Positions 1-6,888 of a DNA stretch of 16,041 bases are shown in pieces. Positions within the stretch are counted from its first letter, which is position 1. The number at the start of each line of letters is the position of its first letter. This stretch comes from Bacillota bacterium (lineage in GTDB: Bacteria; Bacillota_C; Negativicutes; JAEYSJ01). Where the stretch lies: assembly GCA_023434855.1 (NCBI GenBank), contig JAEYSJ010000314.1, positions 1-16,041 on the forward strand, given 5' to 3'. Position numbers and translations under genes: made by a program. The notes beneath the pieces were generated by a model that worked only from the letters and a program-made list of their open reading frames with translations, ran no database searches and had not been told where the DNA came from.

Positions 1-99
1 CTTATCACCCCGATCGCAATCGAAGAAGGCCTGCGATTTGCTATCCGCGAAGGCGGCCGTACCGTTGGTGCCGGCGTGGTAACTGCCATCAGCGAGTAA
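1..99 (+). CDS. tuf: Elongation factor Tu, C-terminal end (partial)
   Basis: Only the last 32 codons and the TAA stop are in the window; the gene begins upstream. The visible tail contains [17 protein letters not shown], the highly conserved C-terminal strand of EF-Tu domain III. EF-Tu is the GTPase that delivers aminoacyl-tRNA to the ribosomal A site in the cytoplasm. Its position directly before the S10 operon matches the classic str–S10 arrangement (rpsL rpsG fusA tuf, then rpsJ). A strong hairpin follows 7 bases after the stop. The identification is certain from the tail; nothing can be said about the GTPase domain. Confidence 0.97.
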   Translation, partial: LITPIAIEEGLRFAIREGGRTVGAGVVTAISE

Positions 100-106
100 T
101 TAATTG

Positions 107-134
107 CCAAGGGCGGATTGGCGTCCGCCCTTGG
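107..134 (+). terminator. Hairpin after tuf, probable transcription terminator
   Basis: CCAAGGGCGGA (107-117) is exactly complementary to TCCGCCCTTGG (124-134), giving a perfect 11-bp, GC-rich stem with a 6-base loop. It lies 7 bases after the tuf stop codon. The downstream side is ATATACATTAG, not a run of T, so it is not a textbook intrinsic terminator. It may end only part of the str-operon transcripts or protect their 3' ends, letting some polymerase continue into the S10 operon. Confidence 0.7.
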
Positions 135-151
135 ATATACATTAGTGTAAA

Positions 152-459
152 GAGGCTGTTTAAAAATGTTCAGATGCGAGGCGCTCTGACGTTCTGGTTG
201 AGCTCGTTCTACCTGAATAGTTCGTGCGGGGATTACTCCGCGCCGCGTACGTAGTTGTACGCCCGCACAGGCAGAACAAGCAGTACTGAGAAATCGGTTA
301 CTCAACTTACTGAGGGGGATAAAAGCCTGTTCGAAAGAACGTGCAAGTAACCGCAAGAGCACGTTCTGATTGAGAACGATCTGCCATCGCAGTTTGTTAT
401 TATGCGAATTGCTAACGATATTTGTACGGCGCAGCAGATGGGCGTTTTGAAACAGCCTC
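152..459. repeat. MITE-like intergenic repeat, copy 1 (308 bp)
   Basis: The segment starts with GAGGCTGTTTAAAA and ends with TTTTGAAACAGCCTC, which are inverted repeats of each other (first 10 bases perfect). The inside matches the element at 5532-5771 in blocks: CAGATGCGAGGC at 171, GAAATCGGTTACT at 290, and 19 identical bases at 323-341. Hairpins inside include GTGCGGG/CCCGCAC (224-230 with 262-268), GCGTAC/GTACGC (245-250 with 257-262) and GTTC-GAAA-GAAC (329-340). No reading frame is shared by both copies, so it looks non-autonomous. Flanks GTAAA and GCAAA are similar but do not prove a target duplication. It fills most of the 456-base gap between tuf and rpsJ. Confidence 0.8.
394..422 (+). 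promoter_or_regulatory. Weak sigma-A-like promoter candidate upstream of rpsJ
   Basis: TTGTTA at 394-399 and GATATT at 417-422 are separated by exactly 17 bases. Each hexamer matches the vegetative consensus at four of six positions. It lies in a block of copy 1 of the repeat that copy 2 lacks, about 130 bases before the rpsJ start, after the tuf hairpin. No better promoter was seen in 135-555. This is a candidate by position and spacing only. Confidence 0.25.
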
Positions 460-484
460 GCAAAGCGATGACGTGGAAGGTTGC

Positions 485-522
485 CTGGACTTAGCAGGGA
501 AATTTCCGCGGAGAATGTCCAG
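485..522 (+). promoter_or_regulatory. Hairpin in the rpsJ leader
   Basis: CTGGAC (485-490) pairs with GTCCAG (517-522), and between them lies the palindrome GGAAATTTCC. It sits between the end of the repeat element and the rpsJ ribosome-binding site, so it is probably what remains of the original S10 leader. S10 leaders in other bacteria bind L4 for feedback control, but this short structure does not match a leader I can name, so a regulatory role is only a possibility. Confidence 0.3.
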
Positions 523-555
523 TTCAAGAAACCGGGCGATAAGGAGGAATTATAT

Positions 556-867
556 ATGGCTAAACAGCAGAAAATCAGAATTAGGCTAAAGGCCTATGAT
601 CATAAAGCGCTTGATCAAAGCGCGGCAAGAATTGTTGATACCGCTAAAAGAACAGGTGCTTTAGTTTCTGGTCCTATTCCACTTCCCACTGAGAAAAATA
701 TTTTTACTATTCTGCGTTCACCCCATGTCAATAAGGATTCAAGGGAACAGTTTGAAATGCGTACCCATAAGCGTCTTATTGATATAATCGAGCCGACTTC
801 GAAAACAGTGGATGCTTTAATGCGTCTTGATTTGCCGGCTGGTGTGGACATCGAAATCAAACTGTAG
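556..867 (+). CDS. rpsJ: 30S ribosomal protein S10
   Basis: The 103-residue protein begins [20 protein letters not shown] and carries the S10 signatures GPIPLPTEK and [20 protein letters not shown], with the usual length of about 102-103 residues. S10 lies in the 3' major (head) domain of the 30S subunit and also binds NusB in antitermination. The frame is open upstream to base 481, but the ATG at 556 is the start: AAGGAGG lies at 541-547 with 8 bases of spacing and the family begins here. It is the first gene of the S10 operon, separated from rplC by 15 bases. Confidence 0.98.
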   Translation: MAKQQKIRIRLKAYDHKALDQSAARIVDTAKRTGALVSGPIPLPTEKNIFTILRSPHVNKDSREQFEMRTHKRLIDIIEPTSKTVDALMRLDLPAGVDIEIKL

Positions 868-877
868 GAGGAGGTGG
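866..877 (+). promoter_or_regulatory. Ribosome-binding site that decides the rplC start
   Basis: AGGAGGAGGTGG lies at 866-877, beginning on the last bases of the rpsJ stop codon. An upstream in-frame GTG (874) lies inside this purine tract and cannot be the start; the ATG at 883 is 8 bases past GGAGG (870-874) and matches the family start [14 protein letters not shown]. Confidence 0.8.
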
Positions 878-882
878 CAATA

Positions 883-1524
883 ATGGCTAAAGGAATTTTA
901 GGTAAAAAACTTGGTATGACGCAAATCTTCACCCAGGAAGGGAAAGTACTTCCCGTTACTGTGGTTGAAGCCGGACAAAGCGTTGTGCTGCAAAATAAAA
1001 ATGTTGAAAATGATGGCTATAATGCGGTGCAACTGGGTTTTGGCGCCGTTAAAGATAAAAAGGTAACCAAGCCGATGAAAGGGCATTTTGCTAAAGCCGG
1101 TGCTAAACCTGTGAAATTCATCCGCGAATTAAGGTTGCCAGGTCCATCCGAATATACTGAAGGTCAAATGATTGATGCCGATATATTTGCTGAGGGTGAA
1201 TTGGTTGATGTAACCGGTACCGCTAAGGGCAAAGGTTTTGCCGGCGGCATTAAACGCCATAACTTCAGACGCGGACCAATGGGCCACGGTTCCAAGTCCC
1301 ATCGCGAACCCGGTACAATCGGTCCCCGGATGAGCGGCGGCGGCGGCAAAGTATTTAAAGGTAAAAAATTACCGGGCCGTATGGGTGGCCATAAAGTTAC
1401 TGTACAGCGTCTAAGCATTGTCAGAGTGGATAAAGACCGCAACCTGATTTTGATCAAAGGCGCCATTCCCGGACCGAAAGGTAGTTTTGTAATCGTCAAA
1501 AATACCGTGAAGCCGGGAAAATAG
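883..1524 (+). CDS. rplC: 50S ribosomal protein L3
   Basis: 213 residues, the normal size for bacterial L3. The N-terminus [16 protein letters not shown] is the family start. The central loop has [19 protein letters not shown], the extended finger that reaches toward the peptidyl-transferase centre and carries the glutamine methylated by PrmB in E. coli. L3 is one of the two proteins that nucleate 50S assembly by binding 23S rRNA. The gene follows rpsJ closely; the 110-base spacer before rplD is unusually long and contains an imperfect TCGA-rich palindrome. Confidence 0.98.
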   Translation: MAKGILGKKLGMTQIFTQEGKVLPVTVVEAGQSVVLQNKNVENDGYNAVQLGFGAVKDKKVTKPMKGHFAKAGAKPVKFIRELRLPGPSEYTEGQMIDADIFAEGELVDVTGTAKGKGFAGGIKRHNFRRGPMGHGSKSHREPGTIGPRMSGGGGKVFKGKKLPGRMGGHKVTVQRLSIVRVDKDRNLILIKGAIPGPKGSFVIVKNTVKPGK

Positions 1525-1525
1525 T

Positions 1526-1612
1526 CTCGTGAGTTCGTTATTCGTGTGTTTAAGCTCGTCGGAATTTGCAATGCAAGTCCCGCATTTCGAGTCTTGAATA
1601 TCGAACTGCGAG
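1526..1612. repeat. TCGA-rich imperfect palindrome between rplC and rplD
   Basis: CTCG (1526-1529) and AGTTCG (1532-1537) pair with CGAACT (1602-1607) and CGAG (1609-1612). Inside is a second hairpin of GGAATTTGCA (1561-1570) against TGCAAGTCC. The motif GGAATTTGCA also forms the inner hairpin of the rpsH–rplF spacer at 8108, so the two spacers are related. It ends just before the rplD ribosome-binding site. Confidence 0.55.
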
Positions 1613-1617
1613 CATCG

Positions 1618-1625
1618 AAAGGAGG
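1618..1625 (+). promoter_or_regulatory. Ribosome-binding site that decides the rplD start
   Basis: AAAGGAGG lies at 1618-1625. The in-frame ATG at 1626 touches it directly and is too close; the ATG at 1635 has 9 bases of spacing and gives the family start [11 protein letters not shown]. Confidence 0.75.
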
Positions 1626-1634
1626 ATGTGCTAT

Positions 1635-2261
1635 ATGCCGAAAGTAGCAGTATATGATATTACCGGCAAAGAGACCGGTGAGATTGAATTGAATGATAAT
1701 GTTTTTGGCGTGGAGATGAATGAAGCCGTACTGCATCAAGCTGTGGTAATGCAGCTTGCCAGTCAGCGGTTAGGCACAGCTGCTACCAAGACTAGAGGAG
1801 TAGTGCGTGGCGGTGGCAGAAAGCCCTGGAAACAAAAAGGTACCGGCCGGGCGCGTTCCGGCAGCACCCGTTCGCCAATCTGGGTGGGCGGTGGTACTGT
1901 GTTTGGTCCGCAACCTCGCTCCTATGCTTTTAAAATGCCAAGAAAACAACGCCGTCTGGCTATCAAATGTGCGTTGAGCGCAAAAGTTAAAGCCGGAGAA
2001 TTGATGGTAGTGGAAGATATCAGCTTCGCACAGCCGAAAACCAAAGATGTAGTAAAAATGCTGGGCAATTTTAACGCAACTGATGATAAGGCTTTAATTG
2101 TTACAGGCGAAGTTATTGAAACGGTGGAAAAGTCATCCAGAAATATTCCTGGAGTTAAAGCCATTGCGTCCCAGGGACTTAATGTCTATGACCTCTTGTA
2201 TCACAATAAGGTGCTTGTTACCAAAGATGCAGTCACCCGTATTGAGGAGGTGCTGGCATAA
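1635..2261 (+). CDS. rplD: 50S ribosomal protein L4
   Basis: 208 residues starting [19 protein letters not shown]. The frame is open back to 1566, but the first 23 extra codons lie in the spacer palindrome and are not L4-like. The long internal loop has [29 protein letters not shown] sequence (about residues 44-70), the extension that lines the exit tunnel and is the site of some macrolide resistance changes. L4 binds 23S rRNA domain I and, in enteric bacteria, represses its own S10 operon. The stop overlaps the spacer by one base before the rplW ATG. Confidence 0.98.
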   Translation: MPKVAVYDITGKETGEIELNDNVFGVEMNEAVLHQAVVMQLASQRLGTAATKTRGVVRGGGRKPWKQKGTGRARSGSTRSPIWVGGGTVFGPQPRSYAFKMPRKQRRLAIKCALSAKVKAGELMVVEDISFAQPKTKDVVKMLGNFNATDDKALIVTGEVIETVEKSSRNIPGVKAIASQGLNVYDLLYHNKVLVTKDAVTRIEEVLA

Positions 2262-2262
2262 T

Positions 2263-2547
2263 ATGAATCCGCGCGATGTATTACTTCGTCCGCTAATTAC
2301 TGAAAAGACCACCAGTATGATGCAGGATAATAAATATACTTTTATTGTTCCGCTGACAGTTAATAAAGTACAGGTGCGTCAAGCAGTTGAGCAAATCTTT
2401 AAAGTAAAAGTACTGGCGGTAAATACTATCCGCGTTATGGGTAAAACCAAGCGGATGGGCCGCACACAAGGTAAGCGTCCTGATTATAAAAAAGCAATCG
2501 TTAAATTGGCTCCTGGCCAACGTATCGAATTCTTTGAAGGTGTATAA
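2263..2547 (+). CDS. rplW: 50S ribosomal protein L23
   Basis: 94 residues beginning [20 protein letters not shown], the typical L23 start, followed by [20 protein letters not shown] and VRVMGK-like [22 protein letters not shown]23 sits at the mouth of the polypeptide exit tunnel and is the docking site for trigger factor and the signal recognition particle. The frame runs upstream inside rplD, but the ATG at 2263 directly follows the rplD stop; GAGGAGG at 2244-2250 gives a rather long spacing of 12 bases, which fits translational coupling to rplD. Confidence 0.97.
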   Translation: MNPRDVLLRPLITEKTTSMMQDNKYTFIVPLTVNKVQVRQAVEQIFKVKVLAVNTIRVMGKTKRMGRTQGKRPDYKKAIVKLAPGQRIEFFEGV

Positions 2548-2577
2548 TCTAAAAATTGGTAAAAAGGAGGGGCGACA

Positions 2578-3405
2578 ATGGCGGTAAAAACCTTTAAACC
2601 ATATGCTCCCGGTAGAAGATTCATGACGGTGTCGAGTTTCGAAGACATCACCACCGACAAACCGGAACGTTCGCTTGTTGAACGCTTGCAAAAACATGCC
2701 GGCCGCAACCAACAAGGCCGTCTGACTGTACGACATCAAGGCGGCGGCCATAAGCGCCTGTATAGAATAATTGATTTTAAACGAAACAAAGATGGCATTC
2801 CTGCTAAAGTAGCAACCATCGAGTATGATCCTAACCGTTCGGCCCGTATTGCTCTTTTGCACTATGCAGATGGAGAGAAACGCTATATTCTGGCTCCAAA
2901 TGGACTAAATGTGGGCGATACTATTACAAGTGGCCCGGAGGCGGATATCAAGGTAGGCAATGCACTGCCGCTTAAGAATATTCCGGTAGGTACTTTGTTG
3001 CACAACATTGAGATGAAAATCGGCAAAGGCGGTCAAATGGTGCGTTCAGCAGGTGCTGCTGCACAACTTATGGCCAAAGAAGGGGATTATGCCCTTTTGC
3101 GTTTGCCGTCCGGCGAACTTCGTAAAGTGCACATTAATTGCAAAGCTACTGTTGGCCAGGTAGGCAACTTGGAGCATGAGAATATTACTATCGGTAAAGC
3201 CGGCCGTTCACGCTGGATGGGTATTCGTCCTGCTAACCGTGGTGTGGCAATGAACCCGATCGACCATCCGCATGGCGGTGGCGAAGGCCGTTCACCTGTA
3301 GGCCGCAAGCATCCTGTAACTCCTTGGGGCAAGCATGCTATGGGTGCCAAGACCCGCAGGACAAAAGGCTCGGATAAGTGGATTGTTAAGGGACGGACGA
3401 AGTAA
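2578..3405 (+). CDS. rplB: 50S ribosomal protein L2
   Basis: 275 residues, the normal length. The N-terminus [15 protein letters not shown] and the block [19 protein letters not shown] are typical, and the C-terminal signature [15 protein letters not shown] (residues 226-240) contains the conserved histidine near the peptidyl-transferase centre. L2 bridges 23S rRNA domains and is needed for subunit association. AAAAGGAGG lies before the ATG. The gene is 30 bases after rplW and 24 bases before rpsS. Confidence 0.98.
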   Translation: MAVKTFKPYAPGRRFMTVSSFEDITTDKPERSLVERLQKHAGRNQQGRLTVRHQGGGHKRLYRIIDFKRNKDGIPAKVATIEYDPNRSARIALLHYADGEKRYILAPNGLNVGDTITSGPEADIKVGNALPLKNIPVGTLLHNIEMKIGKGGQMVRSAGAAAQLMAKEGDYALLRLPSGELRKVHINCKATVGQVGNLEHENITIGKAGRSRWMGIRPANRGVAMNPIDHPHGGGEGRSPVGRKHPVTPWGKHAMGAKTRRTKGSDKWIVKGRTK

Positions 3406-3429
3406 GGGTAAAGAAAGGAGGACAATCTG

Positions 3430-3714
3430 GTGTCAAGATCGATTAAAAAAGGACCTTACGTTCATGAAAGCGTAATGAAGAAAATTGATGCTATGAATGC
3501 TAAGAATGAAAAAAAGGTTATCAAGACTTGGTCACGTAGTTCTACCATTCTTCCCAATTTTGTCGGTCACACTATTGCGGTGCATGACGGCCGCAAACAT
3601 GTGCCGGTATATATAACAGAAGACATGGTGGGACATAAACTGGGAGAGTTTGCACCTACTCGCACATTCAAAGGGCATGGCGGTCATTCCGAAAGATCGA
3701 CAGCACTTAAATAG
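3430..3714 (+). CDS. rpsS: 30S ribosomal protein S19
   Basis: 94 residues with the S19 start [19 protein letters not shown] and the C-terminal signature [17 protein letters not shown]. The start codon is GTG, preceded by AAAGGAGGAC at a good distance. S19 forms a pair with S13 in the head of the 30S subunit near the A site. A 97-base spacer follows, longer than most here, and contains an inverted repeat related to the ends of the long repeat elements. Confidence 0.98.
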   Translation: MSRSIKKGPYVHESVMKKIDAMNAKNEKKVIKTWSRSSTILPNFVGHTIAVHDGRKHVPVYITEDMVGHKLGEFAPTRTFKGHGGHSERSTALK

Positions 3715-3733
3715 ACGGTTTCACATTAAAAAG

Positions 3734-3772
3734 AGAGACTGTTTTACGGATGGACGTTAGAAAACAGGCTCT
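3734..3772. repeat. Short inverted repeat, probable remnant of the MITE-like element
   Basis: AGAGACTGTTTT (3734-3745) and AAAACAGGCTCT (3761-3772) are complementary at 11 of 12 positions, with 15 bases between them. The right arm with its flank, CGTTAGAAAACAGGCTC, closely resembles the right end of copy 2 (CGTTTAGAAACAGACTC), and the left arm resembles the GAGGCTGTTT left ends. It looks like an element reduced to its two ends. It lies in the rpsS–rplV spacer and would fold as a hairpin in the mRNA. Confidence 0.55.
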
Positions 3773-3811
3773 ACAGGAGTTTGAAATGGTTGCCGAAAGG
3801 GGGCTAACAGA

Positions 3812-4150
3812 ATGCAGACCGAAGCTAAGGCAGTTGCCACATATATTCGTATCGCGCCGCGCAAATTGCGTATTGTAATTGATTTGATCCGCGGCAAAAA
3901 CATTGACGAAGCTTTTTCAATTTTAAAATATACCCCGAAAGTAGGGTCTGAAGTTATTGAAAAAGTTCTAAAATCAGCTGTTGCCAATGCTGAGCACAAT
4001 TATGACATGAATAGCGACAATCTTTATGTTGCCGCCGCATATGTAGATCAGGGACCAACCCTGAAACGGATTCATCCACGGTCACGCGGACAGGCTTTTA
4101 AGATTTTAAAGCGAAGCAGTCATGTTACTGTAGTTGTCAAAGAAAGATAA
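3812..4150 (+). CDS. rplV: 50S ribosomal protein L22
   Basis: 112 residues beginning [20 protein letters not shown], with the family signature [20 protein letters not shown] near the C-terminus. L22 lines the exit tunnel; its long beta hairpin (about residues 80-100) faces L4 and is a site of macrolide resistance changes. An AAAGGGGG tract lies upstream of the ATG, weaker than the GGAGG sites of its neighbours. The gene ends 22 bases before rpsC. Confidence 0.98.
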   Translation: MQTEAKAVATYIRIAPRKLRIVIDLIRGKNIDEAFSILKYTPKVGSEVIEKVLKSAVANAEHNYDMNSDNLYVAAAYVDQGPTLKRIHPRSRGQAFKILKRSSHVTVVVKER

Positions 4151-4172
4151 TTGGTAAAGGAGGGAAAAAATA

Positions 4173-4859
4173 GTGGGTCAAAAAGTCAATCCGCATGGTC
4201 TGAGAATAGGCATTATTAAAACTTGGGATGCCAAGTGGTATGCTGACAAGGACTATGCTAAAAATTTACATGAAGATCTCAAAATCCGTAAGTTTTTGAA
4301 GGGAAAGACCTATGCCGCAGGTGTTTCCCAAATTCATATAGAACGTGCCGCAAACCGAGTAAAAGTTACTATTCATACGGCTAAACCCGGTATGGTTATC
4401 GGTCGTGGCGGTTCAGGCATTGAAGAATTGAAAAAAGCATTAAAGAAATTAACCGAGAAGCAGATTGAAGTTAATATTGCCGAAATTAAGCAAGCTGAAC
4501 TAGATGCCACTTTAGTAGCGGAAAACATCGCTTCCCAACTGGAAAGACGTATTGCTTTTCGCCGGGCGATGAAACAATCTGTTAGCCGTACAATGCGCAT
4601 GGGCGCAAAAGGGATTAAGGTAATGGTAGGTGGACGTTTGGGCGGTGCTGAGATTGCCCGTACTGAAAGCTATCGTGAAGGCAGTATTCCTTTGCATACT
4701 TTACGGGCTGACATTGATTATGGAACTGCCGAAGCTCATACTACGTACGGTCGTATTGGCGTAAAAGTATGGATCTATAAAGGCGAGATCCTGCCGGAGG
4801 CTAAAAAGACAGTAGAAGCTAGGAAAACCGCTGCCGTTGTTGAAGGGAGCGAGCAATAA
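4173..4859 (+). CDS. rpsC: 30S ribosomal protein S3
   Basis: 228 residues starting with GTG as [20 protein letters not shown]. It has the KH type-2 RNA-binding loop [18 protein letters not shown] (about residues 73-90) and the C-terminal domain with [21 protein letters not shown]3 sits at the mRNA entry tunnel, where it contributes to helicase activity of the ribosome. AGGAGGG precedes the start. The TAA stop shares its final A with the ATG of rplP, implying coupled translation. Confidence 0.98.
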   Translation: MGQKVNPHGLRIGIIKTWDAKWYADKDYAKNLHEDLKIRKFLKGKTYAAGVSQIHIERAANRVKVTIHTAKPGMVIGRGGSGIEELKKALKKLTEKQIEVNIAEIKQAELDATLVAENIASQLERRIAFRRAMKQSVSRTMRMGAKGIKVMVGGRLGGAEIARTESYREGSIPLHTLRADIDYGTAEAHTTYGRIGVKVWIYKGEILPEAKKTVEARKTAAVVEGSEQ

Positions 4860-5314
4860 TGTTATTACCAAAAAGAGTAAAACATCGTAAGCAATTTCGA
4901 GGCCGCATGACTGGTAAAGCCAATAGAGGCAATACCGTGACTCATGGCGAATTCGGTCTGGCTGCGTTAGAGCCAGCCTGGATTACAAACCGTCAAATTG
5001 AAGCTGCCCGTATCGCCATGACCCGTTATATTAAACGTGGTGGTAAAGTATGGATTAAGATTTTCCCCGATAAGCCGATTACTGCTAAGCCGGCAGAAAC
5101 CCGGATGGGCAGTGGTAAAGGATCACCGGAATACTGGGTAGCAGTAGTTAAGCCGGGACGGGTAATGTTTGAAATGGATGGCGTTCCTGAAGAAATAGCA
5201 AGAGAAGCTATGCGCTTGGCTGCTCATAAACTTCCAATTAAAACAAAGTTTATTAAACGGGAAGAAGCAGCTGGAGAGCAGGCTGAAGTGGGTGGTGAAG
5301 TAGATGAAGGCTAA
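4859..5314 (+). CDS. rplP: 50S ribosomal protein L16
   Basis: 151 residues, starting [20 protein letters not shown]. Conserved blocks include [22 protein letters not shown] and [19 protein letters not shown], which contact the A-site tRNA elbow and 5S rRNA region. Bacterial L16 is usually about 137-145 residues; here the last dozen residues are an acidic tail ([15 protein letters not shown]). That tail is encoded across the rpmC ribosome-binding site and start, so the two genes overlap by 11 bases. The start overlaps the rpsC stop. Confidence 0.98.
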   Translation: MLLPKRVKHRKQFRGRMTGKANRGNTVTHGEFGLAALEPAWITNRQIEAARIAMTRYIKRGGKVWIKIFPDKPITAKPAETRMGSGKGSPEYWVAVVKPGRVMFEMDGVPEEIAREAMRLAAHKLPIKTKFIKREEAAGEQAEVGGEVDEG

Positions 5315-5507
5315 GGACGTCCGCGATATGAGCGAAACTGAACTTAATCAAAAACTCGCTGGATTAAAGGATGAATTATTTAATCTCAGATTCCAGCTTG
5401 CAACAGGCCAACTGGAAAATCCTATGCGGATTAAAGAAGTCAAAAAGACCATTGCCCGCATCAAAACTATTCAGCGTGAACAGGAAATAAAGGCTCAGCA
5501 AGCCTAA
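5304..5507 (+). CDS. rpmC: 50S ribosomal protein L29
   Basis: 67 residues, beginning [20 protein letters not shown] and containing [20 protein letters not shown] and [11 protein letters not shown], the two-helix L29 fold. L29 lies beside L23 at the exit tunnel. The ATG is inside the end of rplP (11-base overlap), with GGTGG as a weak ribosome-binding site, so translation is likely coupled. A 293-base gap follows, far larger than the usual rpmC–rpsQ spacing, because a repeat element lies there. Confidence 0.97.
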   Translation: MKAKDVRDMSETELNQKLAGLKDELFNLRFQLATGQLENPMRIKEVKKTIARIKTIQREQEIKAQQA

Positions 5508-5531
5508 AAGAATAAACTCTCATTCAGTAAA

Positions 5532-5771
5532 GAGGTTGTTTATAAATGCACAGATGCGAGGCACTCTGACGTTCTGTTGAGGTTGTTCTACCAGAGTAGT
5601 CTGTGCGGGGATTGCGTGGCGCCGCGTACTGAGTTTGTACGCTCGTACAGGCAAAATAAGTATAACTGGGAAATCGGTTACTAAATTTACTGATGGAACA
5701 GAAGCCTGTTCGAAAGAACGCGCAAGCAACCGCAAGAGTAACGAAGCAGATGGGCGTTTAGAAACAGACTC
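5532..5771. repeat. MITE-like intergenic repeat, copy 2 (240 bp)
   Basis: The ends are GAGGTTGTTT (5532-5541) and AAACAGACTC (5762-5771), imperfect inverted repeats (8 of 10 pair). Blocks shared with copy 1 at 152-459 are CAGATGCGAGGC (5551), GAAATCGGTTACT (5670), the 19 bases at 5702-5720 and GCAGATGGGCGTTT near the right end. It lacks about 70 bases that copy 1 has before the right end. The hairpins GCGTAC/GTACGC (5624-5629 with 5637-5642) and GTTC-GAAA-GAAC are preserved. It sits between rpmC and rpsQ inside the operon and must be transcribed unless an undetected terminator and promoter exist. Confidence 0.8.
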
Positions 5772-5800
5772 CTAGTATCATGGAAGGAGGCTACTAGCAC

Positions 5801-6058
5801 GTGACCGAAAGAAATGAGCGTAAAACCCGGATTGGTAAAGTAGTTAGCGACAAAATGGAAAAAACTGTGGTCGTTGCTGTAGAACGTTTAGTACAGCACC
5901 CACTGTATAAAAAGTCCGTTAAACAGACCGTTAAGTTTAAAGCCCATGACGAAAACAATGACAGCCATATCGGCGATACTGTAGAAATCATGGAAACTCG
6001 TCCGCTGTCTAAAGATAAGCGCTGGAGAGTTGTGGAGATTATTGCAAGAGCGAAATAA
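5801..6058 (+). CDS. rpsQ: 30S ribosomal protein S17
   Basis: 85 residues from a GTG start, with [20 protein letters not shown] near the N-terminus and the S17 signature [20 protein letters not shown]17 is an OB-fold protein that binds 16S rRNA helices 7 and 11 early in 30S assembly. GGAAGGAGG lies at 5782-5790, about 10 bases before the GTG. The repeat element ends 29 bases upstream, so the gene keeps its own binding site. Confidence 0.97.
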   Translation: MTERNERKTRIGKVVSDKMEKTVVVAVERLVQHPLYKKSVKQTVKFKAHDENNDSHIGDTVEIMETRPLSKDKRWRVVEIIARAK

Positions 6059-6060
6059 TC

Positions 6061-6121
6061 TCGAAAGGCGAGTGTTCGAAGTGCGATATTCGATCCTCGC
6101 GCAGCGCACTTCGCGTTTCGA
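6061..6121. repeat. TCGA-rich imperfect palindrome between rpsQ and rplN
   Basis: TCGAAAGGCGA (6061-6071) faces TCGCGTTTCGA (6111-6121) with 10 of 11 pairs. An alternative inner stem is perfect over 9 bp: CGAAGTGCG (6077-6085) with CGCACTTCG (6105-6113). The segment fills the whole spacer up to the AAAGGAGGG of rplN. It has the same TCGA-rich character as the spacers at 1526 and 8063. Confidence 0.55.
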
Positions 6122-6136
6122 AAAGGAGGGATAACA

Positions 6137-6505
6137 ATGATTCAACAGCAAACAATGCTAAACGTTGCCGACAATACCGGTGCGAAGCAAATTATGTGCA
6201 TTCGGGTGTTGGGCGGTTCTTTCCGTAAGTATGCCAACATTGGTGACGTTATCGTAGCCGCAGTGAAAGACGCTTCTCCTGGCGGTGTGGTGAAAAAAGG
6301 TGATGTGGTAAAAGCGGTAGTTGTTCGCTCCCGCAAGGGCCTGCGTCGTCCAGACGGTTCGTATATTCGTTTTGACGAAAATGCCGCAGTTGTTATAAAG
6401 GAAGATAAAAGCCCCAGAGGTACCCGTATATTTGGACCAGTAGCGAGAGAACTGCGTGAGAAGGATTTCATGAAAATAATCTCACTGGCTCCGGAAGTAA
6501 TCTAA
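6137..6505 (+). CDS. rplN: 50S ribosomal protein L14
   Basis: 122 residues, exactly the usual length. It opens [20 protein letters not shown] and ends with [20 protein letters not shown], both L14 signatures. L14 contacts 16S rRNA in an intersubunit bridge and is the binding site of the silencing factor RsfS. It is the first gene of the spc block; AAAAGGAGGG precedes the ATG directly after the spacer palindrome. Confidence 0.98.
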   Translation: MIQQQTMLNVADNTGAKQIMCIRVLGGSFRKYANIGDVIVAAVKDASPGGVVKKGDVVKAVVVRSRKGLRRPDGSYIRFDENAAVVIKEDKSPRGTRIFGPVARELREKDFMKIISLAPEVI

Positions 6506-6524
6506 GGTAGGAGGTGTCCGGAAA

Positions 6525-6863
6525 GTGTCTTTAGCAAATAAATTGCATGTCAAAAAAGGTGACACCGTGGTCGTGTTGTCCGGTAAAGACAGAGGCAAAA
6601 AAGGCAAAATAATTGAAGCATTGCCCAAGGCAAGCAAAGTTGTGGTTGAAGGCGTTAACAAAGTTAAGCGTCATACTAAGCCCAGTCAAAAGATGCCTCA
6701 AGGCGGAATATTGGTAAAAGAAGCACCAATGAATTCTGCTAAAGTTATGCTTGTTTGCCCTGAGTGTGATAAACCCACCCGCATTAAGAAAACATTACTA
6801 GCAAATGGCGCCAACGCGCGTGTATGCAAAAAATGCGGCGAAATTATCGATAAAGATAAATAA
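6525..6863 (+). CDS. rplX: 50S ribosomal protein L24, zinc-ribbon form
   Basis: 112 residues from a GTG start. The N-terminal KOW motif is [22 protein letters not shown] (residues 8-29). The C-terminal part has CPEC at 78-81 and CKKC at 101-104, a four-cysteine set that probably binds zinc, as in the cysteine-containing version of bacterial L24. L24 starts 50S assembly and lies near the exit tunnel. TAGGAGGTG lies upstream. The next gene, rplE, follows after 25 bases. Confidence 0.97.
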   Translation: MSLANKLHVKKGDTVVVLSGKDRGKKGKIIEALPKASKVVVEGVNKVKRHTKPSQKMPQGGILVKEAPMNSAKVMLVCPECDKPTRIKKTLLANGANARVCKKCGEIIDKDK

Positions 6864-6888
6864 ACACGCAGAAAGGAGGTAACTATAC

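Noticed and set aside
152..459. Reading the tuf–rpsJ repeat as a conventional riboswitch or T-box
   Set aside because: No known riboswitch or T-box sequence signature was seen, and a second copy lies in mid-operon between rpmC and rpsQ, which fits a repeat better than a leader sensor.
147..464. Target-site duplication GTAAA / GCAAA flanking repeat copy 1
   Set aside because: The two flanks differ by one base, copy 2 shows no matching pair, and GTAAA precedes both copies, so it may be part of the element instead.
481..555. N-terminal extension of S10 from base 481
   Set aside because: The start codon would be TTG with no ribosome-binding site, the added residues are not S10-like, and AAGGAGG points to the ATG at 556.
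1566..1634. N-terminal extension of L4 from base 1566
   Set aside because: The extra 23 codons fall in the spacer palindrome; the ribosome-binding site and family start both point to 1635.
1164..1739. 191-codon open frame on the minus strand across rplC and rplD
   Set aside because: It is antisense to two certain ribosomal-protein genes, its translation is low-complexity and unlike any family, and such shadows are common opposite conserved genes.
2293..2862. 189-codon minus-strand frame across rplW and rplB
   Set aside because: It lies wholly opposite well-identified genes and has no recognisable domain or start signal.
5520..5735. 71-codon open frame on the minus strand inside repeat copy 2
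   Set aside because: The corresponding region of copy 1 has no matching frame, there is no convincing ribosome-binding site, and the translation resembles no family. It is best read as chance within a non-coding repeat.
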